The notes: generated by a model from the letters alone, not told the origin. DNA of 64,000 nt from Thiohalospira sp051746205 (GCA_051746205.1 JBNJEU010000003.1:1-64000); one strand, 5' to 3'; shown: positions 54,587 to 63,136, counted from the stretch's first letter. Made by a program: numbers and translations.

Positions 54587-56129
54587 GTGGCGCCGCTGGC
54601 GGGTCGGCGCCCTGGTGCTGACCCTGGCTCTGGTCGGGTGCGGCGACTCGGACTCCGGCGACCATGGCCATGACGCGGCGCGGGAAGATGGCCACGAGCA
54701 CAGGCCCGAGGTGGCCCGTGTCGATTACCGCGAGGCCACCGAACTGTTCGTGGAATTTTCCTCCCTGGTGGTCGGGCGGGGGACGCCCATGGCCATCCAC
54801 GTCACCCGTCTGGACGGTTTCCAGCCGCTGACCAGCGGGACCGTGGATGTCCGGCTGGAACGCGATGGCGCCCTGGCGGCCCGGTTCCGCGTTTCGTCCC
54901 CGGTCCGGGAGGGCCTCTTCCGGCCGACGGTCACGCCGCGCCGCGCGGGGGAGTACCAGCTGGTGGTCGAGGTGCGGGAGGGCGACCTCGAGGCCCGTCA
55001 CGAACTCGGCACGGTCACGGTCTTTGCCGAGGCCGACGAGGTCGTCGACCCGGACTCCGGTGAACAGGGCGCGATCGCGTTCTCCAAGGAACAGCAGTGG
55101 ACGACCCCGTTCGCCACCACCGAGGCGCGGGAGCGTCCGCTGCGCGCCTCGGTACCGGGCTTCGCCACGGTGCGCGCGCCCGCCGACAACGGGGCCACGG
55201 TCCGGGCGCCGGTGGACGGCTATCTGGCCGCCGGGACACCCGTCCTGGCCGGCACCACCGTGGAGGCCGGGACGATCCTCGGCCATCTGCTGCCGCGCCG
55301 GGGGGCGGACGGCGACCTCGGACGGCTGCTGGAGGAGCGCGAGCGTGCCCGGGTCAATCGGGACCGGGCCGTGCGCGATGTTCGTCGGCTGACGACGTTG
55401 CACGAACAGGGCGCCGTGCCTCGGCGCCGTCTGCAGGAGGCGCGGGACGATCTGCGGGTCGCCGAGGCCGAGCTGGACACGGTTCAGCAGCGGCTCGCGG
55501 GGGCCGGTCGCGGTGACGGCATCGAACGCATCGCCCTGCGGACCCCGGTGGCGGGTGAAGTGGTGCGCAGCCGGATCGAGCCGGGCGCGCCCGTCACCGC
55601 CGGGGAGACCCTGTTTCAGATCGCGGGGACGACGCGTCGCTGGCTCGAGGTCCGCGTCCCCGAGCGCTATGCCGGTGAACTGCGCGGGACCAGCGGGGTC
55701 TGGCTGGATGGGCCGGACGGCGAGCCCGTGGTCCTCGACGAGGCCGCCGGGGCGCGGGTGGTGCAGGCCGAAACGGCCATCGACCCGGACAGTCGCACGG
55801 CCGGCGTGATCATTGAATATCCCGTCGACAAGGGGCCGCACCTCATCGGCGCCCGGCTCGCGGCCCACGTGCACACCGAGGCCCCGACTTCACGGCTGGC
55901 CATCCCGCGCAGCGCGGTGATCAACGACGCGGGGCGCGACGTGGTCTACGTGCAGACCGGTGGCGAACGCTTCGAGCGCCGCCCCGTCGCCCTGGGGCGC
56001 GTCGACGGGGCGTGGGTGGAGGTCGAGCGCGGCCTGGACGCCGGCGAACGGGTCGTCTCCAGCGGTGCCTATACCGTGCGGCTGGCGGCCAGCGGCGGAG
56101 GAGACATCGGTCATGGCCATGCCCACTGA
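54570..56129 (+). CDS. HlyD/CusB-type periplasmic adaptor, lipoprotein form
   Basis: A 519-residue membrane-fusion protein linking the RND pump to the outer-membrane factor. A signal peptide with lipobox LVGC is followed by a His-rich stretch (GDHGHDAAREDGHEH), an Ig-like N-terminal domain (about 50-150), a barrel-sandwich hybrid domain (RAPVDGYLAAGTPVLAGTTV, split by the coiled coil LLEERERARVNRDRAVRDVR), a beta-barrel, and a membrane-proximal domain. It ends with DIGHGHAH, again His-rich. ATG 54570 or 54561 are possible starts, both within the His/Asp repeat of the preceding gene; the frame opens earlier but that part reads as a shadow. Confidence 0.87.
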   Translation: MPTTTRWRRWRVGALVLTLALVGCGDSDSGDHGHDAAREDGHEHRPEVARVDYREATELFVEFSSLVVGRGTPMAIHVTRLDGFQPLTSGTVDVRLERDGALAARFRVSSPVREGLFRPTVTPRRAGEYQLVVEVREGDLEARHELGTVTVFAEADEVVDPDSGEQGAIAFSKEQQWTTPFATTEARERPLRASVPGFATVRAPADNGATVRAPVDGYLAAGTPVLAGTTVEAGTILGHLLPRRGADGDLGRLLEERERARVNRDRAVRDVRRLTTLHEQGAVPRRRLQEARDDLRVAEAELDTVQQRLAGAGRGDGIERIALRTPVAGEVVRSRIEPGAPVTAGETLFQIAGTTRRWLEVRVPERYAGELRGTSGVWLDGPDGEPVVLDEAAGARVVQAETAIDPDSRTAGVIIEYPVDKGPHLIGARLAAHVHTEAPTSRLAIPRSAVINDAGRDVVYVQTGGERFERRPVALGRVDGAWVEVERGLDAGERVVSSGAYTVRLAASGGGDIGHGHAH

Positions 56130-56144
56130 ACGGGAGACCCGCTG

Positions 56145-59100
56145 ATGGGGGCCGGCCTGATCCGGGCGTCGCTGAACAACCGCCTGCTGGTCCTGGTGGC
56201 GGCCCTGGTGCTGCTGGTGGGGGGCGGCTGGAGCGCGCTGAACTCTTCGGTGGAGGTCTTCCCCGATCTGACTGCGCCGACGGTGACCATCCTGGCCGAG
56301 GCCCACGGCCTGCCGCCGGAGGAGGTGGAGCGCCAGGTGACCCGGCCCATCGAAGCAGCGGTGAGCGGGACCGCCGGCGTGCGGCGGGTGCGGACCGGCA
56401 GCGCCGTCGGCCTCGCCGTGATCGATGTCGACTTCGACTGGGAGACCCCCCTCCATCGCGCCCGCCAGCGGGTGGCCGAGCGGCTCCAGACGGCCCGCTC
56501 GCACCTCCCGGCGGAACTGCCGCCCCCGGAGATCGCCCCGATCACCTCCATCATGGGCGAGGTCATGTTCATTGCCCTGCATGCCGACGACGCGGCGGGG
56601 GTCGACGAGATGGCGCTGAAGACCGCCGCCGACTGGCACGTGCGACCGCGCCTCCAGGCGGTCTCCGGGGTCGCCTCGGTCCTCCCCATCGGCGGCGAAA
56701 CGCGCCAGTTCCAGGTGGTCGCCCGGCCGGAGCGGCTGGCCGCCCACGAAGTCGGCCTGAGCGAGCTGCGCCGGGCGGTGGCGGAGTCCAGCCACAACGC
56801 CGGCGGCGGCTTTCTGAGCGAGAATGGTCAGGAGTTCCTGATCCAGGGCTTCGGTCGGGTCGATTCCGGGGCCGAGCTGGGCGAGGCGGTGGTGACCCGC
56901 CGGGGTGGCGAGCCGGTCCGTGTCGCCGATCTGGCCGAGGTCCGCGTCGGACCGGCCCTGCGTCGGGGGACCGCAGCCTACAACGGCGACTCCGCCGTGG
57001 TCATCGGGATCCAGAAGCAGCCCGGGGTCAATACCCTGGAGCTGACCCGGGAGCTGGATCGGTCCATCGCCACCATCGAGGAGAGCCTCCCGGACGGCAT
57101 GCGCATTGCCACCGACGCCTTTCGCCAGGCCGACTTCATTACCGTGGCCATCGACAACCTGAATCGGGCCCTGCGCGACGGTGCCATCCTGGTGGCGATC
57201 ATCACCTTCCTTTTTCTGCTCAGTTGGCGCGCCACCGCCATCACCCTGGTGGCGATCCCGCTGTCGCTGCTGGTGGCGGTGCTCGGGGTCCGCTGGCTCG
57301 GCGGCAGCCTCAACACCATGACCCTCGGCGGCATGGCCATCGCCCTCGGTGTCCTGGTGGACGACGCCATCATCGTGGTCGAGAACGTCATCCGGCGGCT
57401 GCGGGAGAACGGGGCCCGCCCCGGGTCCGAGCAGCTCAACCCGGGGCAGGTCGTCTTCCGCGCCACCCGCGAGATGCAGAACGCCATCGTCTTCGCCACC
57501 GTGATCATCCTGCTGGTGTTCGTGCCGCTCCTGTTCCTGGACGGGGTGGAGGGGCGGCTGCTGCAACCCCTCGGGCTGGCCTACGTGGTGGCGCTGGTCG
57601 CGTCACTGCTGGTGGCGATGACGATCACGCCGGTGCTCTGCCGGCTGGCGCTGCCCGGCAGCCGGGCCGTGTGCAGCGGCCACGACAGCCGCTTCATCGC
57701 CTGGTTGAAACGCCACTACCGCGCGCTGCTGGAGGTCGCCCTGCGCCACTGGCGCAGCGTCCTCGGCGGCGCCCTGGCCCTGCTGGTCCTGGCCGTCGTC
57801 GCCCTCGCCTCGGCGGGGCGCGGTTTCCTGCCCGACTTCAACGAGGGCAGCCTCAGCATCGGCGTGGTCACGGTGCCGGGGACCGCCCTGGAGCGGTCGG
57901 ACCGGATCGGTGGCCGGGTGGAGCGGATCCTGATCGAACAGCCCGAAGTGGTCGCCACCGCGCGCCGGACCGGGCGCTCGGAACTCGACCCCCACGCCCA
58001 GGAGGTGTTCGCCTCGGAGATCGATGTGACCCTGGCGCCGGGGCTCGGCGACCCGAGCGAACTGCTGGCGACCCTGCGCCGGGAGTTCGCCGGCATTCCG
58101 GGGACCAACGTGACCATCGGGCAGCCCATTTCCCACCGCATCGACCACATGCTCTCCGGCACCCGGGCGGCCATCGCCATCAAGGTGCGCGGGGACGACC
58201 TGCGGGAGCTGGAGCGACTGGGACGGGCGGTGGAGGAGCGGGTGGCCGGGGTCCCGGGGGCCGTGGACGTGGCCCTGGACGAGCAGAGCGCGATCCCGTT
58301 CGTGCGCGTGGACTTCGACCGCACGGCGCTGGCCGACCACGGGGTGACCATGGCCACGGCGGCCCGGGCGCTGGAGACGGCGCTCGCCGGCACCTCGGTG
58401 GCGACCATCCGCGAGGGCGAGGCGCGCTTCGATGTGGTCGTGCGCTACCCCGAGTCGGTCCGCCACGACCTCGAATCGGTGCGCCGGACACTGCTTACCC
58501 TGCCCTCCGGGGCGCACGTGCCCCTCGAGGCGCTGGCCGATATCCGGCGGGATCGGGGGCCGAACCGCATCAGTCGCGAGGATGGTCAGCGTCAGCGGGT
58601 GGTGGGCGTGAATGTCGCCGGGCGCGATCTGGTCGGTGTGGTGTCGGACATCCGCGCCGCCGTGGCCGCGGATGTCGAGCTTCCCCCCGGTTACCACGTC
58701 GAGTATGGCGGCCAGTTCGAACGCATGGCGGCGGCGAATCAGCGGCTGCTGTGGCTCGGAGCGGGGGTGGTCGCGGCCATCTTCGTGTTGCTGGTGGCGG
58801 CCTTCCGTTCCGCGCGCGACGCCGGTCTGGTGATGCTGAATCTGCCGCTGGCGCTGATCGGCGGGGTCGCGGCGGTCTGGTTCACCAGCGGGGTCGTCAC
58901 CATCGCCGCGATCATCGGCTTCATCACCCTGTTCGGCATCGCCACCCGCAATGGCCTGATCCTGGTCGACCACATCGGTCGGTTGATCCGGGAGCGGGGG
59001 CTGGATGTGGAGGCGGCCGTTCGCCGGGGCGCGGAGGAGCGGCTGGTGCCGATCCTGATGACCGCCCTGGCCACCGCGCTGGCGCTGGTCCCCCTGGCGC

Positions 59101-59258
59101 TGGCGGCGGGCGAGCCGGGCAGCGAGATCCAGGCCCCCATGGCCGTGGTCATCCTCTGGGGCCTGATCAGCTCCACCCTGCTGAACATGGTGGTGGTCCC
59201 GGTGGCCTACCGGCGTTTCGGCCGACCCGGCGGCGAGCGGGACGCCGAGGTGGTGTGA
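56145..59258 (+). CDS. Heavy-metal efflux RND permease (CzcA/CusA family)
   Basis: A 1037-residue, twelve-helix proton-driven pump of the HME-RND class. Visible features are LTAPTVTILAEAHGLPPEEV, ITSIMGEVMFIAL, the fourth-helix motif GGMAIALGVLVDDAIIVVEN with Asp406, Asp407 and Glu413 as proton-relay residues, and the porter segment PISHRIDHMLSGTRAAIAIK. The first Asp of the CzcA triad is absent. The position of a copper-binding Met in CusA (RIDM) reads RIDH here. So the substrate cannot be assigned as copper/silver or as zinc/cobalt/cadmium. It is last in the operon and converges with pilC, 24 bases away. Confidence 0.92.
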   Translation: MGAGLIRASLNNRLLVLVAALVLLVGGGWSALNSSVEVFPDLTAPTVTILAEAHGLPPEEVERQVTRPIEAAVSGTAGVRRVRTGSAVGLAVIDVDFDWETPLHRARQRVAERLQTARSHLPAELPPPEIAPITSIMGEVMFIALHADDAAGVDEMALKTAADWHVRPRLQAVSGVASVLPIGGETRQFQVVARPERLAAHEVGLSELRRAVAESSHNAGGGFLSENGQEFLIQGFGRVDSGAELGEAVVTRRGGEPVRVADLAEVRVGPALRRGTAAYNGDSAVVIGIQKQPGVNTLELTRELDRSIATIEESLPDGMRIATDAFRQADFITVAIDNLNRALRDGAILVAIITFLFLLSWRATAITLVAIPLSLLVAVLGVRWLGGSLNTMTLGGMAIALGVLVDDAIIVVENVIRRLRENGARPGSEQLNPGQVVFRATREMQNAIVFATVIILLVFVPLLFLDGVEGRLLQPLGLAYVVALVASLLVAMTITPVLCRLALPGSRAVCSGHDSRFIAWLKRHYRALLEVALRHWRSVLGGALALLVLAVVALASAGRGFLPDFNEGSLSIGVVTVPGTALERSDRIGGRVERILIEQPEVVATARRTGRSELDPHAQEVFASEIDVTLAPGLGDPSELLATLRREFAGIPGTNVTIGQPISHRIDHMLSGTRAAIAIKVRGDDLRELERLGRAVEERVAGVPGAVDVALDEQSAIPFVRVDFDRTALADHGVTMATAARALETALAGTSVATIREGEARFDVVVRYPESVRHDLESVRRTLLTLPSGAHVPLEALADIRRDRGPNRISREDGQRQRVVGVNVAGRDLVGVVSDIRAAVAADVELPPGYHVEYGGQFERMAAANQRLLWLGAGVVAAIFVLLVAAFRSARDAGLVMLNLPLALIGGVAAVWFTSGVVTIAAIIGFITLFGIATRNGLILVDHIGRLIRERGLDVEAAVRRGAEERLVPILMTALATALALVPLALAAGEPGSEIQAPMAVVILWGLISSTLLNMVVVPVAYRRFGRPGGERDAEVV

Positions 59259-59282
59259 CCGCGTCACCGGACTGGATCGGAC

Positions 59283-60497
59283 TCAGTAGCCGCCGGTAAT
59301 GGCCTCGCCCATGCGGAAGACGGGCAGGTACATCGCCAGGATCAGACCGCCGAGCAGGCCGCCGAGAACTACCATCAGCAGCGGCTCCAGCAGGGTGGTC
59401 AGGGTGTCCACGGCGGTGTCGAGTTCGCCCTCCTGGATCTCGGCGACCCGCTCGAGAAGGGCGTCCAGTCCGCCGGTCTCCTCGCCGACCCGGACCATCT
59501 GGACCGCCAGCGGCGCGAACAGGCCGGTGGCGGCCAGGGCCTGGTGCAGGGTGCGGCCGTCGGCGACATCGCGGCGCACGGCATCCACCGCGTGGCGATA
59601 GACGGGCGGCCCCAGGGTGCCGCGTGTGGCCTCGAGGGCGTCCAGCAGCGGGACGCCGGCGCGTGCCAGGGTCGCCAGGGTCCGGGCGAAACGGGCGCCG
59701 TTGGCGCGGTGGAGCAGCGCGCCCAGCAGTGGCGGGCGCAGGGCGGCGTCGCGCAACCGCTCGGCCAGGGGCGGGTGGTGGCGGAGCAGGAGACCGCCGG
59801 CCCCGGCGAGGAGAAGGCCGGCCAGCAGCACCCCGGGTCCGTGGGAGCGAACGCCGTCGGAGAGTTCGAGGACGGCGCGGGTCAGGGGCGGCAGGTCGGC
59901 GCCGAGACCGGCGAACAGCCCCTCGAAGGTGGGGATGACCGCGACCAGCAGCAGGATGACCACCGCCAGGGCGACCACCAGCACCACCAGCGGATAGAGC
60001 AGGGCGCGCCGGACCCGGGAGCGCACCGCCGCCAGCCGTTCGCGGGCCAGCGCCAGGCGTTCCAGCAACTCGTCCAGACGCCCGCACTGTTCGCCCACCG
60101 CGACCAGCCCGCGACTGAGGTCATCGAACAGCAGGGGGTACGCCGCCAGGGCGTCGGCCAGGGCGGATCCGGTGGCCACGCGTCGGCGGATCCCGTCGGC
60201 CGCCGCGCGCAGACGCGGCTCCGGGAAGGAGGTGGCGAGCAACCGCAGGGCCTCGGTCAGCGGCAGGCCGGCGCGCACCATCACCGCCAGCTGACGGGCG
60301 AACAGGGCCTGTCGGGCCGGACCGGGCCGGCGTCGGTCCGGACGGCGACGCCGCAGGTCGGCGACCGCGATCCCCTGCTCGGCCAGCAGCAGCCGCGCCT
60401 GGTCCGGGTCGTCGGCGCCGAGTTCCCCGCCGCACGGTCGTCCCTCGCCGTCCCAGCCGCGCCAGCGGTAGCGGTCCGGCGTCTCAGAGGGGGCCAT
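59283..60497 (-). CDS. pilC: Type IV pilus inner-membrane platform protein PilC
   Basis: A 404-residue GspF-family protein that couples the PilB motor to pilin assembly. An N-terminal cytoplasmic segment (RYRWRGWDGEGRPCGGELGA) precedes two repeated GspF domains, each with FARQLAVMVRAGLPLTEALR or FARTLATLARAGVPLLDALE at its start. Membrane helices occur in between (LYPLVVLVVALAVVILLLVA) and at the C-terminus (LLMVVLGGLLGGLILAMYLP). Its start overlaps the pilB stop by 14 bases. Confidence 0.94.
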   Translation of the reverse strand: MAPSETPDRYRWRGWDGEGRPCGGELGADDPDQARLLLAEQGIAVADLRRRRPDRRRPGPARQALFARQLAVMVRAGLPLTEALRLLATSFPEPRLRAAADGIRRRVATGSALADALAAYPLLFDDLSRGLVAVGEQCGRLDELLERLALARERLAAVRSRVRRALLYPLVVLVVALAVVILLLVAVIPTFEGLFAGLGADLPPLTRAVLELSDGVRSHGPGVLLAGLLLAGAGGLLLRHHPPLAERLRDAALRPPLLGALLHRANGARFARTLATLARAGVPLLDALEATRGTLGPPVYRHAVDAVRRDVADGRTLHQALAATGLFAPLAVQMVRVGEETGGLDALLERVAEIQEGELDTAVDTLTTLLEPLLMVVLGGLLGGLILAMYLPVFRMGEAITGGY

Positions 60498-61809
60498 GGC
60501 CGAACTCCCGGGTGGCGCGTTCCACCTCGACGAGACTGGTCAGGCCCGCCGCCGCGCGCGCCAGCCCCATCCGGTACAGGGACGCCACCCCCTCGCGGTT
60601 CGCCTGCTCCGCCAGGGCCAGACTGTCGCCCCCGGCGAGGACCAGCCGCGCCATCTCCGCCGAGAAGGGCATCACCTGGAACAGGGCCAGGCGGCCGCGA
60701 TAGCCCTCGTGGCAGTGGTCGCAGCCCACCGGCTCGTGGAGGGTCACCGGTCCGTCGCCGAGGCCGTCGTGGCCGGCGGCGGCGAGCTCCGCCGGTTGCC
60801 AGACGCGCGCTCGGGCACAGCGGGGGCAGAGGCGGCGGACCAGTCGCTGGGCAATGACGAGGGTGACGCTGGTGGCGATGTTGTGGGCGGCCACCCCCAT
60901 GCTCTGCAGCCGTGCGAGGCTGCGCGGCGCGTCGGCGGTGTGCAGGGTGGAGAGCACCAGATGTCCGGTCTGGGCCGCCTTGATGGCGATCCCGGCGGTC
61001 TCCGCGTCGCGCATCTCGCCGACCATGATGACGTCGGGGTCCTGACGCAGGAAGGCGCGTAGCGCCGTGGCGAAGTCGAGCCCGGCGCGTGGCTGGATGG
61101 TGACCTGGTTCACGCCGGGCAGGGCGACCTCCGCCGGGTCCTCGGCGGTGGCGATGTTGTGGCGGTCGTCATTGAGCCGTGCCAGCGCGGTGTAGAGGGT
61201 CAGGGTCTTGCCGCTGCCGGTGGGGCCGGTGACCAGGATCAGTCCCTGGCTGCGGTCCAGGGCCTCCAGCAGCAGGCGTTGCTGGTCCGGTTCCATGCCC
61301 AGACTGTCGATGTCGGGGTGGTGGGTCAGCGGGTCCACCAACCGTAGCACGACCTTCTCGCCGCCGAGGGTCGGCAGGGTCGCCACCCGCGCGTCGACGC
61401 CGGCGCCGTCGCCGAGGGTGGTCCGCAGGCGGCCGTCCTGGGGCAGGCGGCGCTCGGAGATGTCCAGCCGCGCCATGACCTTGAGGCGCGCGGCGAGGCG
61501 CGGAGCCTGTTCCGGCGGGGGGCGGGCGACGGTGCGCAATACCCCGTCCAGGCGCAGGCGCACGCGATAGCCGTCCGGGTAGGGTTCGAAGTGGATGTCC
61601 GAGGCGCCCCGGTTCAGCGCGGTCTCCAGCACCCGGTCGATGAACTGGACCACCGGGCCGGAGGCCTCCTCGCCGCTTTCCGTGTCGGCCGGCGGCGGGG
61701 GAGCCGGACCGTTACGCACATCGCCGGTCCACGGTGCGGCGAGATAGGGGTGGAGGCCCTCGGCGACCGTCGGCACGGGATTCGGGGGCGGGGCGAACGG
61801 CTCGGACAT
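60484..61809 (-). CDS. pilB: Type IV pilus assembly ATPase PilB, short form
   Basis: GspE-family hexameric motor for pilus extension. Over 441 residues it shows VVQFIDRVLETALNRGASDI, Walker A VTGPTGSGKT (193-202), the Asp box TAEDPAEVALPGVNQV, Walker B IMVGEMRD (261-268), the His box LSTLHT, and a zinc tetracysteine (Cys328, 331, 363, 366). Typical PilB is about 570 residues; the N-terminal MshEN-type domain is missing and replaced by a ~50-residue Pro-rich segment. ATG 61809 has GGGAGGTGCC upstream and overlaps the pilin stop; the frame opens at 61944 but gives no conserved sequence there. Confidence 0.92.
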   Translation of the reverse strand: MSEPFAPPPNPVPTVAEGLHPYLAAPWTGDVRNGPAPPPPADTESGEEASGPVVQFIDRVLETALNRGASDIHFEPYPDGYRVRLRLDGVLRTVARPPPEQAPRLAARLKVMARLDISERRLPQDGRLRTTLGDGAGVDARVATLPTLGGEKVVLRLVDPLTHHPDIDSLGMEPDQQRLLLEALDRSQGLILVTGPTGSGKTLTLYTALARLNDDRHNIATAEDPAEVALPGVNQVTIQPRAGLDFATALRAFLRQDPDVIMVGEMRDAETAGIAIKAAQTGHLVLSTLHTADAPRSLARLQSMGVAAHNIATSVTLVIAQRLVRRLCPRCARARVWQPAELAAAGHDGLGDGPVTLHEPVGCDHCHEGYRGRLALFQVMPFSAEMARLVLAGGDSLALAEQANREGVASLYRMGLARAAAGLTSLVEVERATREFGHGPL

Positions 61810-62198
61810 CACGGCACCTCCCGTTCCAGTACCGTCGCCCCGGTGTCCACGCGGGTCACGCTCAGCCGGTAGCAGCGGTCGAGGTCGGTGTCGGCGCAGG
61901 GGCCGACCTCGAAGTGCAGCGGAACCTCCCCGGCCGGCGACCATCCCAGCGACCCGGTGGTCAGGGTTCGGGCCCCCGAGGGGTGGTATTCCCCGGAGGC
62001 GTAGCGGTCGTGGCGCAGGTGGTGGGCCTCCTGGGCCACGGCCAGGCTGGCGGCCGCCTGTTCGGCCCGGGCCTCCCGGGCGGTCTCGAGGTAGCCGGAG
62101 TAGCCGGTGGCGGCGACGGCGGTGAGGACCGCCATCAGCGCCAGGGCGATGAGCAGCTCCAGCAGGGAGAAGCCGGCGGTGCGTCGCGGGGCCGCCAT
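61809..62198 (-). CDS. PilE-like minor type IV pilin
   Basis: A 129-residue prepilin with leader MAAPRRTAG before Phe+1, then FSLLELLIALALMAVLTAVA with Glu+5, so it is a PilD substrate. The head domain has a Cys pair (GPCADTDLDRCYRL) and the minor-pilin pattern of RAEQAAASLAVAQEAHHLRH followed by RYASGEY, similar to PilE. It lies between the major-pilin-like gene and pilB, sharing ATGA with pilB. Confidence 0.85.
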   Translation of the reverse strand: MAAPRRTAGFSLLELLIALALMAVLTAVAATGYSGYLETAREARAEQAAASLAVAQEAHHLRHDRYASGEYHPSGARTLTTGSLGWSPAGEVPLHFEVGPCADTDLDRCYRLSVTRVDTGATVLEREVP

Positions 62199-62199
62199 G

Positions 62200-62646
62200 T
62201 CATTCCACCGTGACCGTCGGCGGGTCGTCGACCCAGGCGAATTCGGTGGCGACGAGGGTGGTGCCGGCCCCGGCGGCCACGGTGACCGGGGTGCCGGGCG
62301 GTGGCAGGCCGCCGGTGGCGGTCAGGCCGTCGAGGCCGATGGCGCCCTCCGCCTGGGGTGTGCCGGCGACGAAGGCGGATTGTTCGCGATCGAAGGGGTT
62401 GCTGGTGCCGCCGGTGTTGAGCGCAGCGACGAGATCGGCAACCGGCGTGCCACCGGCGGCACGCCGGGCCGCCTCGTTGCGGATGAAGCGCACGGCCGTG
62501 GTCTGGTTGGCGTGCACGGCGGTGACGCGGCTCTGGGTGATGTAATCGCTGTAGGCGGGCACCGCCACGGCGGTGAGGATGCCGATGATGGCCACCGCGA
62601 TCATCAGTTCGATGAGGGTGAAGCCACGCGAGTCGTGTGCGGGCAT
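62200..62646 (-). CDS. pilA: Type IV pilin, PilA-like
   Basis: A 148-residue prepilin with a short leader (MPAHDSRG) and the class signature FTLIELMIAVAIIGILTAVA, PAYSDYITQSRV. The rest is Ala/Gly/Thr-rich, and the protein contains no cysteine, so the disulfide-bounded D-loop of classical PilA is absent. It is the first gene of the minus-strand pilA-pilE-pilB-pilC run and its most likely major pilin, although its low sequence complexity leaves room for another role. GGGAGG lies just upstream of the start. Confidence 0.85.
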   Translation of the reverse strand: MPAHDSRGFTLIELMIAVAIIGILTAVAVPAYSDYITQSRVTAVHANQTTAVRFIRNEAARRAAGGTPVADLVAALNTGGTSNPFDREQSAFVAGTPQAEGAIGLDGLTATGGLPPPGTPVTVAAGAGTTLVATEFAWVDDPPTVTVE

Positions 62647-62767
62647 GTGCGACCTCCCTGTCGACGGGTGCGGGCGACGAGCCGGTCCATGGCTCGGTAC
62701 GGACAGGGAAGTCTAGCGTCGCGGCGGCGGCTGAACAGCGATCCGGATCAACGTTTCAGCGGGCCGT

Positions 62768-63016
62768 TCAGCCGGTGTCGGCGTCGCGGTGCTCGGCGGA
62801 GCAGTAGTGGTGGCCGTTGGCCTTGAAAGCGCGGTTCTCGGGGACATACAGCCCGCAGTGGGCGCACTGGACCGTGGCCTCGGGCCGGATGCGCTGCTGT
62901 TCACCGTGCTGGCGCTTGAGCTCGCGGTTGCGGCGCCCCCGCTCCAGTCGAGCGGAGAGCAGGCGCCAGATGATCCAGCCGGCGAGCAGGATGAGGGCGA
63001 GGCGAATGACGTTCAT
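62768..63016 (-). CDS. PP0621-family small membrane protein
   Basis: An 82-residue protein with one N-terminal membrane helix (about 4-20), a basic stretch (ARLERGRRNRELKRQH) and a C-terminal zinc-ribbon-like part with CAHCG and a later YCSAEH (Cys and His ligands). It resembles PP0621-type proteins found near pil regulatory genes in pseudomonads; the function is unknown. The reading frame continues far upstream, but ATG 63016 is the only start that gives a helix at the N-terminus. It is divergent from sucC. Confidence 0.75.
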   Translation of the reverse strand: MNVIRLALILLAGWIIWRLLSARLERGRRNRELKRQHGEQQRIRPEATVQCAHCGLYVPENRAFKANGHHYCSAEHRDADTG

Positions 63017-63069
63017 GGCGCCATTGTAGGGCGGCCCCGGACGAAGCGCCAGAGTGCCCGACGGGCCTT

Positions 63070-63098
63070 TTGCCTCCCCGCCACATTTCATCCAGAAT
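63070..63098 (+). promoter_or_regulatory. Candidate sucC promoter
   Basis: TTGCCT (63070-63075), a 17-bp spacer and CAGAAT (63093-63098), 38 bases before sucC. Each box matches the sigma-70 consensus at four of six positions. Confidence 0.45.
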
Positions 63099-63136
63099 AG
63101 CCCGATCCACACTTCGACCAATCGAATCGTGATCAC

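Noticed and set aside
56012..59299. A 1095-codon plus-strand open frame overlapping the RND pump in another frame
   Set aside because: The in-phase pump frame has all family motifs; this one is Arg/Gly/Pro-rich shadow sequence.
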